A stretch of DNA of 64,000 nucleotides from Rhizobium anhuiense. GTDB taxonomy: Bacteria; Pseudomonadota; Alphaproteobacteria; Rhizobiales; Rhizobiaceae. A program made the position numbers and the translations under genes. The stretch is from positions 1-64,000 of the forward strand of contig NZ_ML133533.1 of the NCBI RefSeq assembly GCF_003985145.1, written 5' to 3'. Shown piece after piece: positions 52,950 to 60,944 of this stretch. Numbering within the stretch: position 1 is the first letter of the stretch; the number at the start of each line of letters is the position of its first letter. The notes under the pieces are model-generated. The model worked only from the letters and a program-made list of their open reading frames with translations, ran no database searches and was not told the DNA's origin.

Positions 52950-53882
52950 ATGGCCAGACTGACCGAAGATGCCAAGGGCGTCTATGTGATCGCCGTAACC
53001 CCCTTCACCGATGATGGCTCTCTCGATCTCGCCAGCATCGACAGCATGGTCGATTTCTACGAAGGCGCCGGCGTCACCGGGCTGACGGTGCTTGGTCAGC
53101 TCGGCGAGGCCCCGAAATTGACCGCCGAGGAATCGAGGGCCGTGGTCGAACGGGTGCTGAAGCGCCTTGACGGGCGCCTTCCCGTCGTTGTCGGCGTCTC
53201 GGCGCCGGGACTTGCGCCGATGCGCGAACTCGCCGAAGCCGTCATGGGGGCGGGTGCTGCCGGCGTCATGGTCGCGCCGCCCTGGACCGTCAAGACTGAC
53301 GATCAGGCTTTCGCCTTCTACCAGTCGGTCGGCGAAACCCTTGGCGATACGCCCTTCGTGCTGCAGGATTATCCGCTCACCACCAATGTGACGATCGCGC
53401 CCAAGGTCATCGAGCGCATCGTCAACGAGGTGCCGAATTGCGTCATGGTCAAGCACGAGGATTGGCCGGGTCTTTCGAAAATATCAGCGCTTCGCGCTGC
53501 CAGCGACAGGGGCGCCATGCGGCGCATATCCATCCTTTGCGGCAATGGCGGGCTTTTCCTGCCCGAAGAGATGGGCCGCGGCGCCGATGGCGCCATGACC
53601 GGCTTTTGTTATCCGGAGATGATGGTCGGCGTCGTCGAGGCCTATGCGGCCGGAAATCCCGATCGCGCCCATGCGATCTTCGATGCCTATCTGCCGCTCG
53701 CCCGCTATGAACAGCAGCAGGGCATCGGCCTTGCCTCGCGCAAATACGTGCTCGCCAAGCGCGGCGTGATCAGGTCCGCCGCCCTGCGCAAGCCGGGCGC
53801 CGGGCTGTCGGCGCTCGATATTGCCGATGTCGAGCGGCTGCTGGCGCGCCAGGCCATCCGCCTCAACGAGATCGGGGCGTGA
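52950..53882 (+). CDS. DapA/NAL-family lyase, probable 2-keto-3-deoxy-acid aldolase or dehydratase
   Basis: 310 residues, class I aldolase TIM barrel. Schiff-base Lys168 in CVMVKHEDWPG and Tyr141 in LQDYPLTTN are in the right places. The GxxGE loop is GQLGEAP instead of the GTTGE of true DapA, which argues against lysine biosynthesis. Family members split 2-keto-3-deoxy-gluconate/galactonate to pyruvate plus aldehyde, or dehydrate 2-keto-3-deoxy-arabinonate to 2-oxoglutarate semialdehyde. It stands 14 bp after the lactonase gene and overlaps the convergent GNAT gene by 20 bp. No oxoglutarate-semialdehyde dehydrogenase is nearby. Confidence 0.88.
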   Translation: MARLTEDAKGVYVIAVTPFTDDGSLDLASIDSMVDFYEGAGVTGLTVLGQLGEAPKLTAEESRAVVERVLKRLDGRLPVVVGVSAPGLAPMRELAEAVMGAGAAGVMVAPPWTVKTDDQAFAFYQSVGETLGDTPFVLQDYPLTTNVTIAPKVIERIVNEVPNCVMVKHEDWPGLSKISALRAASDRGAMRRISILCGNGGLFLPEEMGRGADGAMTGFCYPEMMVGVVEAYAAGNPDRAHAIFDAYLPLARYEQQQGIGLASRKYVLAKRGVIRSAALRKPGAGLSALDIADVERLLARQAIRLNEIGA

Positions 53883-54327
53883 AGCTCGACCCATGCAGAT
53901 CGAAACGATGTGTGTGTCCGCACTGCCCGTTGGCCTGAAATCCGAGCGACTCCCAGAATTTCGCCGCGCCATCGTTTCCCGCATGAACGGTGACGATGCA
54001 GCAGCACGACCGCGCATGGTCGAGCAGTGCCAGGGCAAGCATCCGGCCGATGCCGCGCCCGCGCATTGCGGGACTGATATAGAAACGCCGCATCCGCAAC
54101 GCCCCTGACATGGCCGCTTCGACGGTCATGCCCCCGACGCCGGCAAGCACCGCATCGACATAAGCGCCGAGCAGCCTTTCGCCGTTACCCTCGAACCTGA
54201 CATCGCCGGCCGACCATTCGTCGATAAGGCGGGTGATATGGCGATAACCTTCCTGCCGGGCCTCGCTTTCGAGATCTGCGATCTGCTGCGGCAATCGATC
54301 GCGGATCATGCGGATATCGATTGTCAT
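53863..54327 (-). CDS. GNAT-family N-acetyltransferase
   Basis: 154 residues, one GNAT domain. The acetyl-CoA pyrophosphate loop is RRFYISPAMRGRGIGRMLALALL (about 79-101; Q/RxxGxG/A as RGRGIG), followed by ALVTVHAGN-like IVTVHAGNDGAAKFWESLGF. Substrate unknown. Its 3' end overlaps that of the convergent DapA-like gene, suggesting the last codons are not under strong constraint. No clear partner gene. Confidence 0.82.
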   Translation of the reverse strand: MTIDIRMIRDRLPQQIADLESEARQEGYRHITRLIDEWSAGDVRFEGNGERLLGAYVDAVLAGVGGMTVEAAMSGALRMRRFYISPAMRGRGIGRMLALALLDHARSCCCIVTVHAGNDGAAKFWESLGFQANGQCGHTHRFDLHGSSFTPRSR

Positions 54328-54341
54328 GGTGGTGCGCGAAT

Positions 54342-55292
54342 CTAGGCTGCAGGGACCGGAATCTCGCGGCGCACTGCCGCATCCGGCAGGCCGACCGGAG
54401 CGAAGGTCGCATCACCATCGACCGCCATGTCACGCACCGTATGTTTCTCCAGCGCTTTCGTCACCTCGGTGAGGTCGCCGTCCAGATGTTCGGCCGGGAT
54501 GAGATTGCCGATCACGAAATCGAAGCGATCGCCGCGTTTGTTCAGCAGCTCGTGAAACACCGTCATGTCGCGAAGCTCGGTCGACCATTTCGCCAGCCAG
54601 TAGAACAGGCCGGAATTGCGCGCCGTCATATGGACGGGAAGGATCGGCAGATTGTATTTGCGCGCCAGTCCGACGGCCGAGGTCTTCCATGGGCGTTCGT
54701 TCAGCCGGCCGTTCGCCCAATAGGCGATGCGGCCTGAGGGAAAGAGCACGGTCGCCTTGCCCTCCTTCACCGCATGGTTCGTCAGTTGCAGCGTCTCGCG
54801 CGCCTTCAGCTTGCTCTTGTGCTCCTCCCGCCATTCGACGGGAATGATCATCTCGGCAAAGCGCGGATTGACGCGGATGGCATCGCGATTGGCAAAGAAC
54901 ATCATATCAGGCCGGCGTGCTTTCAGGAGATCGAACACGGCAACACCATCGGCGATGCCGGTCGGATGGTTGCTGACGAGGATGAAGCCGCCGGTTTCCG
55001 GAATGCGTTCGCCATTGACGATGCCGATGTCGAGTTTCAGCACGTCACTCAGATATTCGAACGACTGGAAGCCCGGCATTTTCGCAACCGCATTGGCGAA
55101 TTCGAGCGCCTTGTTGTAGCGCAGCAGCGTGTAGAGGAACGGTCGCATGACCGGCCAGAGCGGATTTTTGACGATCCTCTGGCCGCGTTCGGCAATCAGC
55201 GTATCGACGATATGACCGGGCTTTCCCTGTGAAACGAGAGCGATCGCTTCCGCGAGCTGTCCGAAAGCCGTCATGGAATCGCGCCGTGCCAT
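54342..55292 (-). CDS. Lysophospholipid/ornithine-lipid-type acyltransferase
   Basis: 316 residues, a PlsC-like acyltransferase. The acceptor motif reads VSNHPTGIADG, an H-x5-D spacing as in the haemolysin/OlsF-like branch (NHPFGGLDG) rather than the common H-x4-D of PlsC. A later FPSGRIAYW replaces the FPEGTRS block. No clear membrane helix. Likely a peripheral enzyme using acyl-ACP or acyl-CoA to acylate a lipid. It lies 14 bp upstream of the GNAT gene on the same strand, a possible operon. Confidence 0.8.
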   Translation of the reverse strand: MARRDSMTAFGQLAEAIALVSQGKPGHIVDTLIAERGQRIVKNPLWPVMRPFLYTLLRYNKALEFANAVAKMPGFQSFEYLSDVLKLDIGIVNGERIPETGGFILVSNHPTGIADGVAVFDLLKARRPDMMFFANRDAIRVNPRFAEMIIPVEWREEHKSKLKARETLQLTNHAVKEGKATVLFPSGRIAYWANGRLNERPWKTSAVGLARKYNLPILPVHMTARNSGLFYWLAKWSTELRDMTVFHELLNKRGDRFDFVIGNLIPAEHLDGDLTEVTKALEKHTVRDMAVDGDATFAPVGLPDAAVRREIPVPAA

Positions 55293-55431
55293 GAAAGATC
55301 CTGTCTATGGGGTATAAGCTATCGCAGTACAATATGATCGAAGGATGACAAAGGCTTGGCCGGCATTAGCAATTCCATAACCGTTCCTGCTTCAAATTGG
55401 CGGACTTGAAGGCAAATTCAAGGCTCGCGAC

Positions 55432-56367
55432 GTGAACGAACTGCTTGTTATCGCCGATCCGCGCCTGATGGCGGAGCGGGCCGCATGGCTCGAAAATCTC
55501 GCCCGCGAGCGCCGTCTTTCCGAGCACACGCTCGACGCTTACGAACGCGACACCCGCCAGTTTCTGACCTTTCTGACCGGCCACCTCGCCGGACCGGCCA
55601 CACTTGGCGATATCAGGGAATTGCGCCCCGCCGATTTTCGCGCCTTCCTGGCCGCCCGGCGCAAGCAGGGTTCCGGCGCCCGATCGCTCGGCCGCAATCT
55701 TGCCGGTCTTCGTTCGCTGCTGCGCCATCTTGAAAAGAAGGGCCTGGTCAATGCCGCCGGTGCTGCCGCGATACGCTCGCCGAAACAGCCGAAATCATTG
55801 CCCAAACCGCTCTCGGATACCCAAGCGATTACCGTCGTCAGCGACGAAGCCCAGCTGCATGACGAACCCTGGATCGCCGCGCGCGATGCGGCCGTGATGA
55901 CGCTGCTCTACGGCTGCGGCCTGCGCATCTCCGAAGCGCTGGATCTCGTTCCCGCCGACCTGCAGAAAGGTGCGACGACACTGCGCATCACCGGCAAGGG
56001 CAACAAGACACGGCTGGTGCCGCTGCTGTCCGTGGTCTTCGACGCGGTCGAGAAATATCGCGCGCTCTGCCCATATCACCTCGAAAGTAGCGAGCCGCTG
56101 TTTCGCGGCGCCCGCGGCGGCAGGCTGCAGCCGGCGATTATTCAGCGGACCATGCAGAAGATGCGCAGCGCCTTCGGCCTGCCGGAGACGGCGACACCGC
56201 ATGCATTGCGCCACTCCTTTGCCACCCACCTGCTTGCCGGCGGTGGCGATCTGCGCACCATCCAGGAATTGCTCGGCCATGCCAGCCTTTCCACAACGCA
56301 GGTCTATACCGGCGTCGATGCATCGCGGCTGCTGGAGGTGTATGATCGGGCGCATCCGCGCGCGTAA
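55432..56367 (+). CDS. xerC: Tyrosine recombinase XerC
   Basis: 311 residues from a GTG start. N-terminal SAM-like core-binding domain (LENLARERRLSEHTLDAYERD) and C-terminal catalytic domain with Arg165 (GCGLRISEAL), Lys189 (GKGNKTR), His257 and Arg260 (HALRHSF), His283 (LLGHASLSTTQVY) and nucleophile Tyr292. This is the complete Xer set for chromosome dimer resolution. The short N-terminus and the PRA end fit XerC rather than XerD. No phage genes or att sites nearby. The stop codon lies in a 14 bp tandem repeat. Confidence 0.9.
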   Translation: MNELLVIADPRLMAERAAWLENLARERRLSEHTLDAYERDTRQFLTFLTGHLAGPATLGDIRELRPADFRAFLAARRKQGSGARSLGRNLAGLRSLLRHLEKKGLVNAAGAAAIRSPKQPKSLPKPLSDTQAITVVSDEAQLHDEPWIAARDAAVMTLLYGCGLRISEALDLVPADLQKGATTLRITGKGNKTRLVPLLSVVFDAVEKYRALCPYHLESSEPLFRGARGGRLQPAIIQRTMQKMRSAFGLPETATPHALRHSFATHLLAGGGDLRTIQELLGHASLSTTQVYTGVDASRLLEVYDRAHPRA

Positions 56368-56390
56368 CTTTTCGTTCGTAACTTTTCGTT
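56363..56390. repeat. 14 bp perfect tandem repeat at the xerC stop codon
   Basis: CGTAACTTTTCGTT occurs twice without spacing (56363-56376 and 56377-56390). The first copy includes the xerC TAA (56365-56367), so only intergenic length is affected. Confidence 0.9.
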
Positions 56391-56468
56391 AACGCATCCT
56401 CTTAAAGGAATATGCGCAAGCCGGGCGTAGAGCATGAAGCCACCAGAGCATGTGACGGAACACCCATC

Positions 56469-57545
56469 ATGACGACATCAATCGGCCGCCGGACGTCTTA
56501 CCTCGCAGTGCCGGCTCATCTGTTGCTCTGGCTGATTGCAGCCTTTCACATGCTGCTTCTTGCCGCGCTGTTTGTCGCTTTCCTGGCTGCAAGGCCGGCG
56601 GCGGCCGAAGAGGCGGCCTGCGCCGGCCGCAACCTGATGGTCGAGCTGCAGCAGAACGATCCCGCCCGCTACGCCGAGGCGCTGAAGGAAGCCGACGCCA
56701 CGCCGAATGGCAAGGGCATTTTCTGGAAGATCGAAAAGCCGGGACTGGCACCCTCGTGGCTGCTCGGCAGCATGCATGTCACCGATCCGCGCGTGCTGGC
56801 TCTACCGCCCCGCGCCCAGGCCGCCCATGACGCCGCCGGCACGATCATCATCGAATCCGACGAGATCCTCGACGAGCGGAAGGCAACCGCAGCCCTGCTC
56901 GCAAAGCCTGAATTGACGATGTTTACCGATGGCACGACGATCGACAAGCTGCTTTCTCCCGAAGATTACAAGCGCCTTGAAGCCGGGCTGAAGCAGCGCG
57001 GCATTCCGCTCGGTGCCGTTTCCCGCATGCGGCCCTGGATGATTTCGAGCGCCGTCGCCCTGCCGGCCTGCGAAATCGCCCGCAAGGCGAAAGGCGTGCA
57101 GTTCCTCGACCAGAAGATCGCCACCGACGCCGTTGCTCAGGGCAAACAGGTCAAGGGGCTGGAAACCCTTGCCGAGCAGATCCAGGCCATGGCCGATCTG
57201 CCGATCGAATTCCATCTGAAGTCGCTGATCGAGACGTTGGAACTCGGCGACAAGATGAGCGATGTCGTCGAGACGATGACCGACCTCTACCTCTCCGGCG
57301 ACATCGGCCTGACGATGCCGATGTTGAAAACGGTAACACCGGAAGACAAAGGCGAAACCAACGATTATGCGGCCTTCGAGCAGCGCGTCATCCTCGACCG
57401 CAACAAGGTGATGGCCGAGCGCGCCGCTCCCATCCTCGACGGCGGCAACGTCTTCATGGCCGTCGGCGCCCTGCACCTGCCCGGCAAGGACGGCGTCATC
57501 GAACTGCTGCGCCAGCAAGGCTTTACCGTCACCGCGATAAACTGA
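56469..57545 (+). CDS. TraB/GumN-family protein
   Basis: 358 residues with an N-terminal membrane/signal segment AHLLLWLIAAFHMLLLAALFVAF (about 15-38) and an AEE junction, so it is exported or anchored. The TraB/PrgY/GumN domain shows its two histidine-containing motifs, LLGSMHVTDPR near residue 100 and AVGALHLPGKDGV near the C-terminus, which make up the Tiki-like metal site. Function in bacteria is mostly unknown, and metal-dependent protease activity is proposed for relatives. ATG at 56412 is a possible earlier start but its Shine-Dalgarno is too close. Confidence 0.78.
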   Translation: MTTSIGRRTSYLAVPAHLLLWLIAAFHMLLLAALFVAFLAARPAAAEEAACAGRNLMVELQQNDPARYAEALKEADATPNGKGIFWKIEKPGLAPSWLLGSMHVTDPRVLALPPRAQAAHDAAGTIIIESDEILDERKATAALLAKPELTMFTDGTTIDKLLSPEDYKRLEAGLKQRGIPLGAVSRMRPWMISSAVALPACEIARKAKGVQFLDQKIATDAVAQGKQVKGLETLAEQIQAMADLPIEFHLKSLIETLELGDKMSDVVETMTDLYLSGDIGLTMPMLKTVTPEDKGETNDYAAFEQRVILDRNKVMAERAAPILDGGNVFMAVGALHLPGKDGVIELLRQQGFTVTAIN

Positions 57546-57557
57546 ACCCGCCGACGG

Positions 57558-58058
57558 TCAGCCGAGCGTCATGCGGCGCAGCACGTTGCTTTTCCAATAG
57601 AACTGATGGACGAGGGCGCCGGCGACATGCGCCACGATCAGCGCCCAGAGAATAACCTTCATGATATCCGCGTGGAACGAACCGGCGGGAACGATGCCGA
57701 AGTAGTAGGCGGCGATGCCCGAAAGCGGCATCGCGAAGATCAGGATGTAGAGGCCGGCATGGGCAAGCCTGGCGGCAAGACGGAAGATCGCCGGCTCCTG
57801 CGCGACCTCGGCCGGCACGCCCTTGCTAAAACGCAGTCCCAGCCTGAGAACGGCAAGCAGCAGGATGGCGATGCCGACATAGGCGTGGATATTCGCCGAC
57901 GAAATCTGTTCCGGCGTCGGCACCTCGCCTCTGCGTATCAGCCGACGCCAGGTATTCATGCCATCGGGAAACAGCAGGTTGAAGAAAATCAGCAGCGCGA
58001 TCGCCCAGTGAAGAAAACGCTGGCTCAGGCTGTAACCCGCAATGGACGGCTGCTCCAT
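57558..58058 (-). CDS. Cytochrome b561
   Basis: 166 residues, four membrane helices. Haem-ligand type histidines occur in the first helix (RFLHWAIALLIFF), in SANIHAYVGIAILL, in RLAHAGLYILIFAMPLSG and in VAHVAGALVHQFYW, the typical bacterial cytochrome b561 set. It is a diheme inner-membrane protein that passes electrons between quinol and a periplasmic partner, in some cases superoxide (CybB). Convergent with the TraB gene, 12 bp apart. Confidence 0.9.
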   Translation of the reverse strand: MEQPSIAGYSLSQRFLHWAIALLIFFNLLFPDGMNTWRRLIRRGEVPTPEQISSANIHAYVGIAILLLAVLRLGLRFSKGVPAEVAQEPAIFRLAARLAHAGLYILIFAMPLSGIAAYYFGIVPAGSFHADIMKVILWALIVAHVAGALVHQFYWKSNVLRRMTLG

Positions 58059-58104
58059 TTTTCCTCACCTTCGTCCGATATTTGAATTCTGCAATGCGCA
58101 ACAA

Positions 58105-58138
58105 TTAAAACAGCCGCCTACCTCACGGCAAGCGGCTG
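58105..58138 (-). terminator. Rho-independent terminator after lpd
   Basis: On the minus strand CAGCCGC...GCGGCTG closes a 14 base loop and is followed by TTTTAATTG, about 25 bases after the lpd stop. It ends the suc-lpd transcript. Confidence 0.75.
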
Positions 58139-58163
58139 CATGCTTTGTTACGAATATGTAAGA

Positions 58164-59570
58164 TTACATATGGATCGGCTTGAAGAAGGTCGCGAGCGCA
58201 GCCTCCTTGACCGCTTCCGACATCGTGGGATGCGCATGGCAGGTCCGGCCGAGATCTTCTGACGAACCGCCGAACTCCATCAGCACGGCAATCTCGTGGA
58301 TCATCTCGCCGGCGCCGAAGCCGACGATATGGCCGCCGAGCACCCGGTCGGTTTCCTTGTCGGCAAGGATCTTGACGAAGCCGTCGGTTGCCAGCATCGC
58401 GCGGGCGCGCCCGTTCGCAGTGAAGGGGAACTTGCCGACCTTATAGGCGACGCCTGCCGCTTTCAGCTCTTCCTCGGTCTTGCCGACGGAAGCGATTTCC
58501 GGCTGGGTGTAGACGACGCTCGGAATGACCTCGTAGTTCACATGGCCATGTTGCCCGGCGAGGATTTCGGCAAGCGCCACGCCCTCGTCTTCCGCCTTGT
58601 GCGCGAGCATCGGACCCTTGACCACATCGCCGATCGCATAGATGCCGTCGATATTGGTCTTGAAGTGACCGTCGATCTCCACGCGGCCGCGATTGTCGAG
58701 CACGACACCGGCCTCTTCCAGCCCGAGACCCGCCGTATAGGGCTTGCGGCCGGTGGCGATCAGCACGACTTCGGCGTCGAGTGTCACCTTGTCGCCGCCC
58801 TTGACCGGCTCGAACGTGACCTTGGCGCCCTTGTCGCCCTTTTCGACGCCGGTGACCTTGGCGCTGAGATTGAAATCGATGCCCTGCTTGGCGAGCATGC
58901 GCTGGAACTGCTTGGAGACTTCGCCGTCCATGCCGCCGAGGATGTTGTCGAGATATTCGACCACCGTCACCTTGGCGCCGAGGCGCGACCAGACCGAACC
59001 GAGCTCGAGGCCGATAACGCCGCCGCCGACGACGATCAGCGTTTCCGGCACCTTCTCCAGCGCGATGCCGCCGGTGGACGAGATGATGGTCTTTTCGTCG
59101 ATTTCGACCTGCACACCGGGAATGCCGGCGACGTCCGAGCCGGTGGCGATGACGATGTTCTTACCCTCGATCTCCTGCACCTTGCCGTCGTCGGCGGTGA
59201 CGGAAACCTTGCCGGCCGAAACGACCTTGCCGGTGCCCTGGAAGGCATCGATCTTGTTCTTCTTGAAGAGGAAGGCGACGCCGTCGACATTCGCCTTCAC
59301 CGTCGCATCCTTGTGGGCCATCATATTGCCGAGGTTGAGCGTCGGCGCCGAGACGTCGATGCCGAGAGCGCCCATCCCGTGGCCGGCTTGATGGAACATT
59401 TCGGAGGCATGCAGCAGCGCCTTCGACGGAATGCAGCCGACGTTCAGGCAGGTGCCGCCATAGGTCGCCCGCTTTTCGACGACGGCGACCTTGAGGCCGA
59501 GCTGGGCTGCCTTCACAGCGCAGACATAGCCGCCCGGGCCGGTTCCGATAATGATCACATCGTAGGACAT
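58164..59570 (-). CDS. lpdA: Dihydrolipoyl dehydrogenase (E3)
   Basis: 468 residues, FAD flavoprotein. N-terminal FAD motif IIIGTGPGGYVCAVKAAQLG, redox-active GGTCLNVGCIPSK (Cys41, Cys46), NAD motif VVGGGVIGLELGSVW, second FAD motif YAIGDVVKGPMLAHKAEDEG and C-terminal catalytic His-Glu HAHPTMSEAVKEA. It reoxidises dihydrolipoamide of 2-oxoglutarate dehydrogenase (sucAB upstream) and possibly other lipoyl complexes. The terminator just after it closes the cluster. Confidence 0.96.
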   Translation of the reverse strand: MSYDVIIIGTGPGGYVCAVKAAQLGLKVAVVEKRATYGGTCLNVGCIPSKALLHASEMFHQAGHGMGALGIDVSAPTLNLGNMMAHKDATVKANVDGVAFLFKKNKIDAFQGTGKVVSAGKVSVTADDGKVQEIEGKNIVIATGSDVAGIPGVQVEIDEKTIISSTGGIALEKVPETLIVVGGGVIGLELGSVWSRLGAKVTVVEYLDNILGGMDGEVSKQFQRMLAKQGIDFNLSAKVTGVEKGDKGAKVTFEPVKGGDKVTLDAEVVLIATGRKPYTAGLGLEEAGVVLDNRGRVEIDGHFKTNIDGIYAIGDVVKGPMLAHKAEDEGVALAEILAGQHGHVNYEVIPSVVYTQPEIASVGKTEEELKAAGVAYKVGKFPFTANGRARAMLATDGFVKILADKETDRVLGGHIVGFGAGEMIHEIAVLMEFGGSSEDLGRTCHAHPTMSEAVKEAALATFFKPIHM

Positions 59571-59596
59571 TGTTTCTTTCCCTTTGGATTTTTCGT

Positions 59597-59647
59597 TTAA
59601 TCGGCCGCGCGCGACGTCAGGCCGAGGAATTCGAGAATATGCTGCAT
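59597..59647 (-). CDS. Possible 16-residue leader-like ORF upstream of lpdA
   Basis: On the minus strand ATG at 59647 opens MQHILEFLGLTSRAAD then TAA. AGGGTGA lies seven to ten bases upstream. It ends 26 bases before the lpdA ATG, in the 97 bp gap after the SDR gene. It could be a leader peptide, a gene remnant, or chance. Only the Shine-Dalgarno and position support it. Confidence 0.3.
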   Translation of the reverse strand: MQHILEFLGLTSRAAD

Positions 59648-59667
59648 GCTGTTTTCACCCTGTCGCT

Positions 59668-60420
59668 CTAACGGCCGCCGCTCACATTGAGGATCGCGCC
59701 GGTGATATAGGAAGCCGAAGGTGACAGAAGATAGAGGATCGCATCGGCCACCTCCTCGGGCGTGCCCGCCCGCTGCATCGGGATCGACGGCGCCAGCTCG
59801 CGCGGGCGATCCGGCAAACCGCCGGAAGCATGGAGGTCGGTTTCGATGACACCCGGCCTTATGGCATTCACGCGGACGCCCTCGGCGGCAACCTCGCGCG
59901 CCAGCCCGACGGTGAACGTGTCGATCGCCGCTTTCGAGGCGGCATAATCGACATACTGCGTCGCCGAACCGAGCACCGCCGCCATCGACGAGATATTGAC
60001 GATCGCGCCGCCCTGGCCGCCATGCCGACTCGACATGCGGCGTATCGCTTCTGCGGCGCAGAGGATGGAGCCGGTCACATTGACGCGCAGCATGCGCTCG
60101 ATCCGCTCCACCGACATCTCGTCGATCCGCTGGGGATAGTCGACGATGCCGGCATTGTTGACGAGCCCGTCGAGGCGGCCGAAATGCCGGTCGACCGCCG
60201 CAAATATCGAGACGATATCCGCGGCCTTGCCGACGTCACCCTGGATCGCCACGGCCTCGCCGCCGGCCCCCGTGATCGAAGCCACGACGGCATCCGCGGC
60301 TTGACGGTTGGCGGCGTAATTCACCGCGACACGCCAGCGCTGGCGCGCGGCGAGCCGTGCGGCGGCAGCACCGATACCCCGACTTCCGCCGGTAATGAGA
60401 ACAACAGGGGCATCGCTCAT
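59668..60420 (-). CDS. Short-chain dehydrogenase/reductase in the suc-lpd cluster
   Basis: 250 residues. Rossmann TGGSRGIGAAAARLA, NNAG at ~85, catalytic Ser in NISSMAAVLGSA and YxxxK in YVDYAASKAAIDT, and the C-terminal YITGAILNVSGGR. A classical SDR with NADP preference suggested by the basic residues after beta 2 (AANRQAAD). Substrate unknown. The ATG overlaps the stop of the preceding secreted-protein gene by four bases (ATGA). Confidence 0.85.
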   Translation of the reverse strand: MSDAPVVLITGGSRGIGAAAARLAARQRWRVAVNYAANRQAADAVVASITGAGGEAVAIQGDVGKAADIVSIFAAVDRHFGRLDGLVNNAGIVDYPQRIDEMSVERIERMLRVNVTGSILCAAEAIRRMSSRHGGQGGAIVNISSMAAVLGSATQYVDYAASKAAIDTFTVGLAREVAAEGVRVNAIRPGVIETDLHASGGLPDRPRELAPSIPMQRAGTPEEVADAILYLLSPSASYITGAILNVSGGR

Positions 60421-60944
60421 GTCGCACACTCCTTGAAAATCAGCACGTCCCAGGGGGCCACCATAGCCTTGCCCTCGCCCCAGGCGCTGGATTCGCGAAT
60501 GGCGGGACCAAGGCCGGGGAGAACGACCTTTTCGGCCGCCGCGGCGCCCTCGGGCTGCAGATTGTCCATCTCGCCCTCGGCATCCATGCCATAGACGGCG
60601 CCCTGCCAGACCGTGCAGGCATTAAGATCGGCGCCGGTCGCATCACCCTCTGGGCAGTTGAACATCAGGATGCCGATGGCCCGCACCGGATCCTCCGATG
60701 GCATGACATAACCTTCCATCACGACTGACGTCTTGAGCGCGCTGATCTTGAATTGGTTGCTGGCGGCAGCCGACGGAGAATTCAGCGGCGCAAAGCGCAA
60801 TTCATAGGCGCCGTCGCGATCGACGTAGACGGCTCGTTCCTGCTTGCAGGCGGCAGCAAAGGCGGACACCGGAGCGGCGAAAAACGCTGCGGCTGCGATT
60901 GCAGCCACGCCTTTCCCCGCCGTGATCCCGACCTTTCCGCTCAT
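60417..60944 (-). CDS. Secreted protein of unknown function
   Basis: 175 residues, not recognised. Signal peptide GVAAIAAAAFFAAPVSAFAA near the N-terminus, cleaved around residue 32. The mature part has a cysteine pattern (ACKQERAVYV, MFNCPEGD, LNACTVWQ, FKECAT) that could form two disulfides. It overlaps both neighbours by four bases (ATGA), so it is made together with the DUF4241-like protein and the SDR. A periplasmic role is likely. Confidence 0.7.
   Translation of the reverse strand: MSGKVGITAGKGVAAIAAAAFFAAPVSAFAAACKQERAVYVDRDGAYELRFAPLNSPSAAASNQFKISALKTSVVMEGYVMPSEDPVRAIGILMFNCPEGDATGADLNACTVWQGAVYGMDAEGEMDNLQPEGAAAAEKVVLPGLGPAIRESSAWGEGKAMVAPWDVLIFKECAT

Noticed and set aside
52950..53882. 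dapA of lysine biosynthesis
   Set aside because: The active-site loop is GQLGEAP rather than GTTGE, and the gene sits in a sugar-acid operon.
55432..56367. Tyrosine recombinase as the integrase of a genomic island
   Set aside because: It matches XerC in length and motifs, and there is no tRNA gene, att duplication, relaxase or phage gene nearby.
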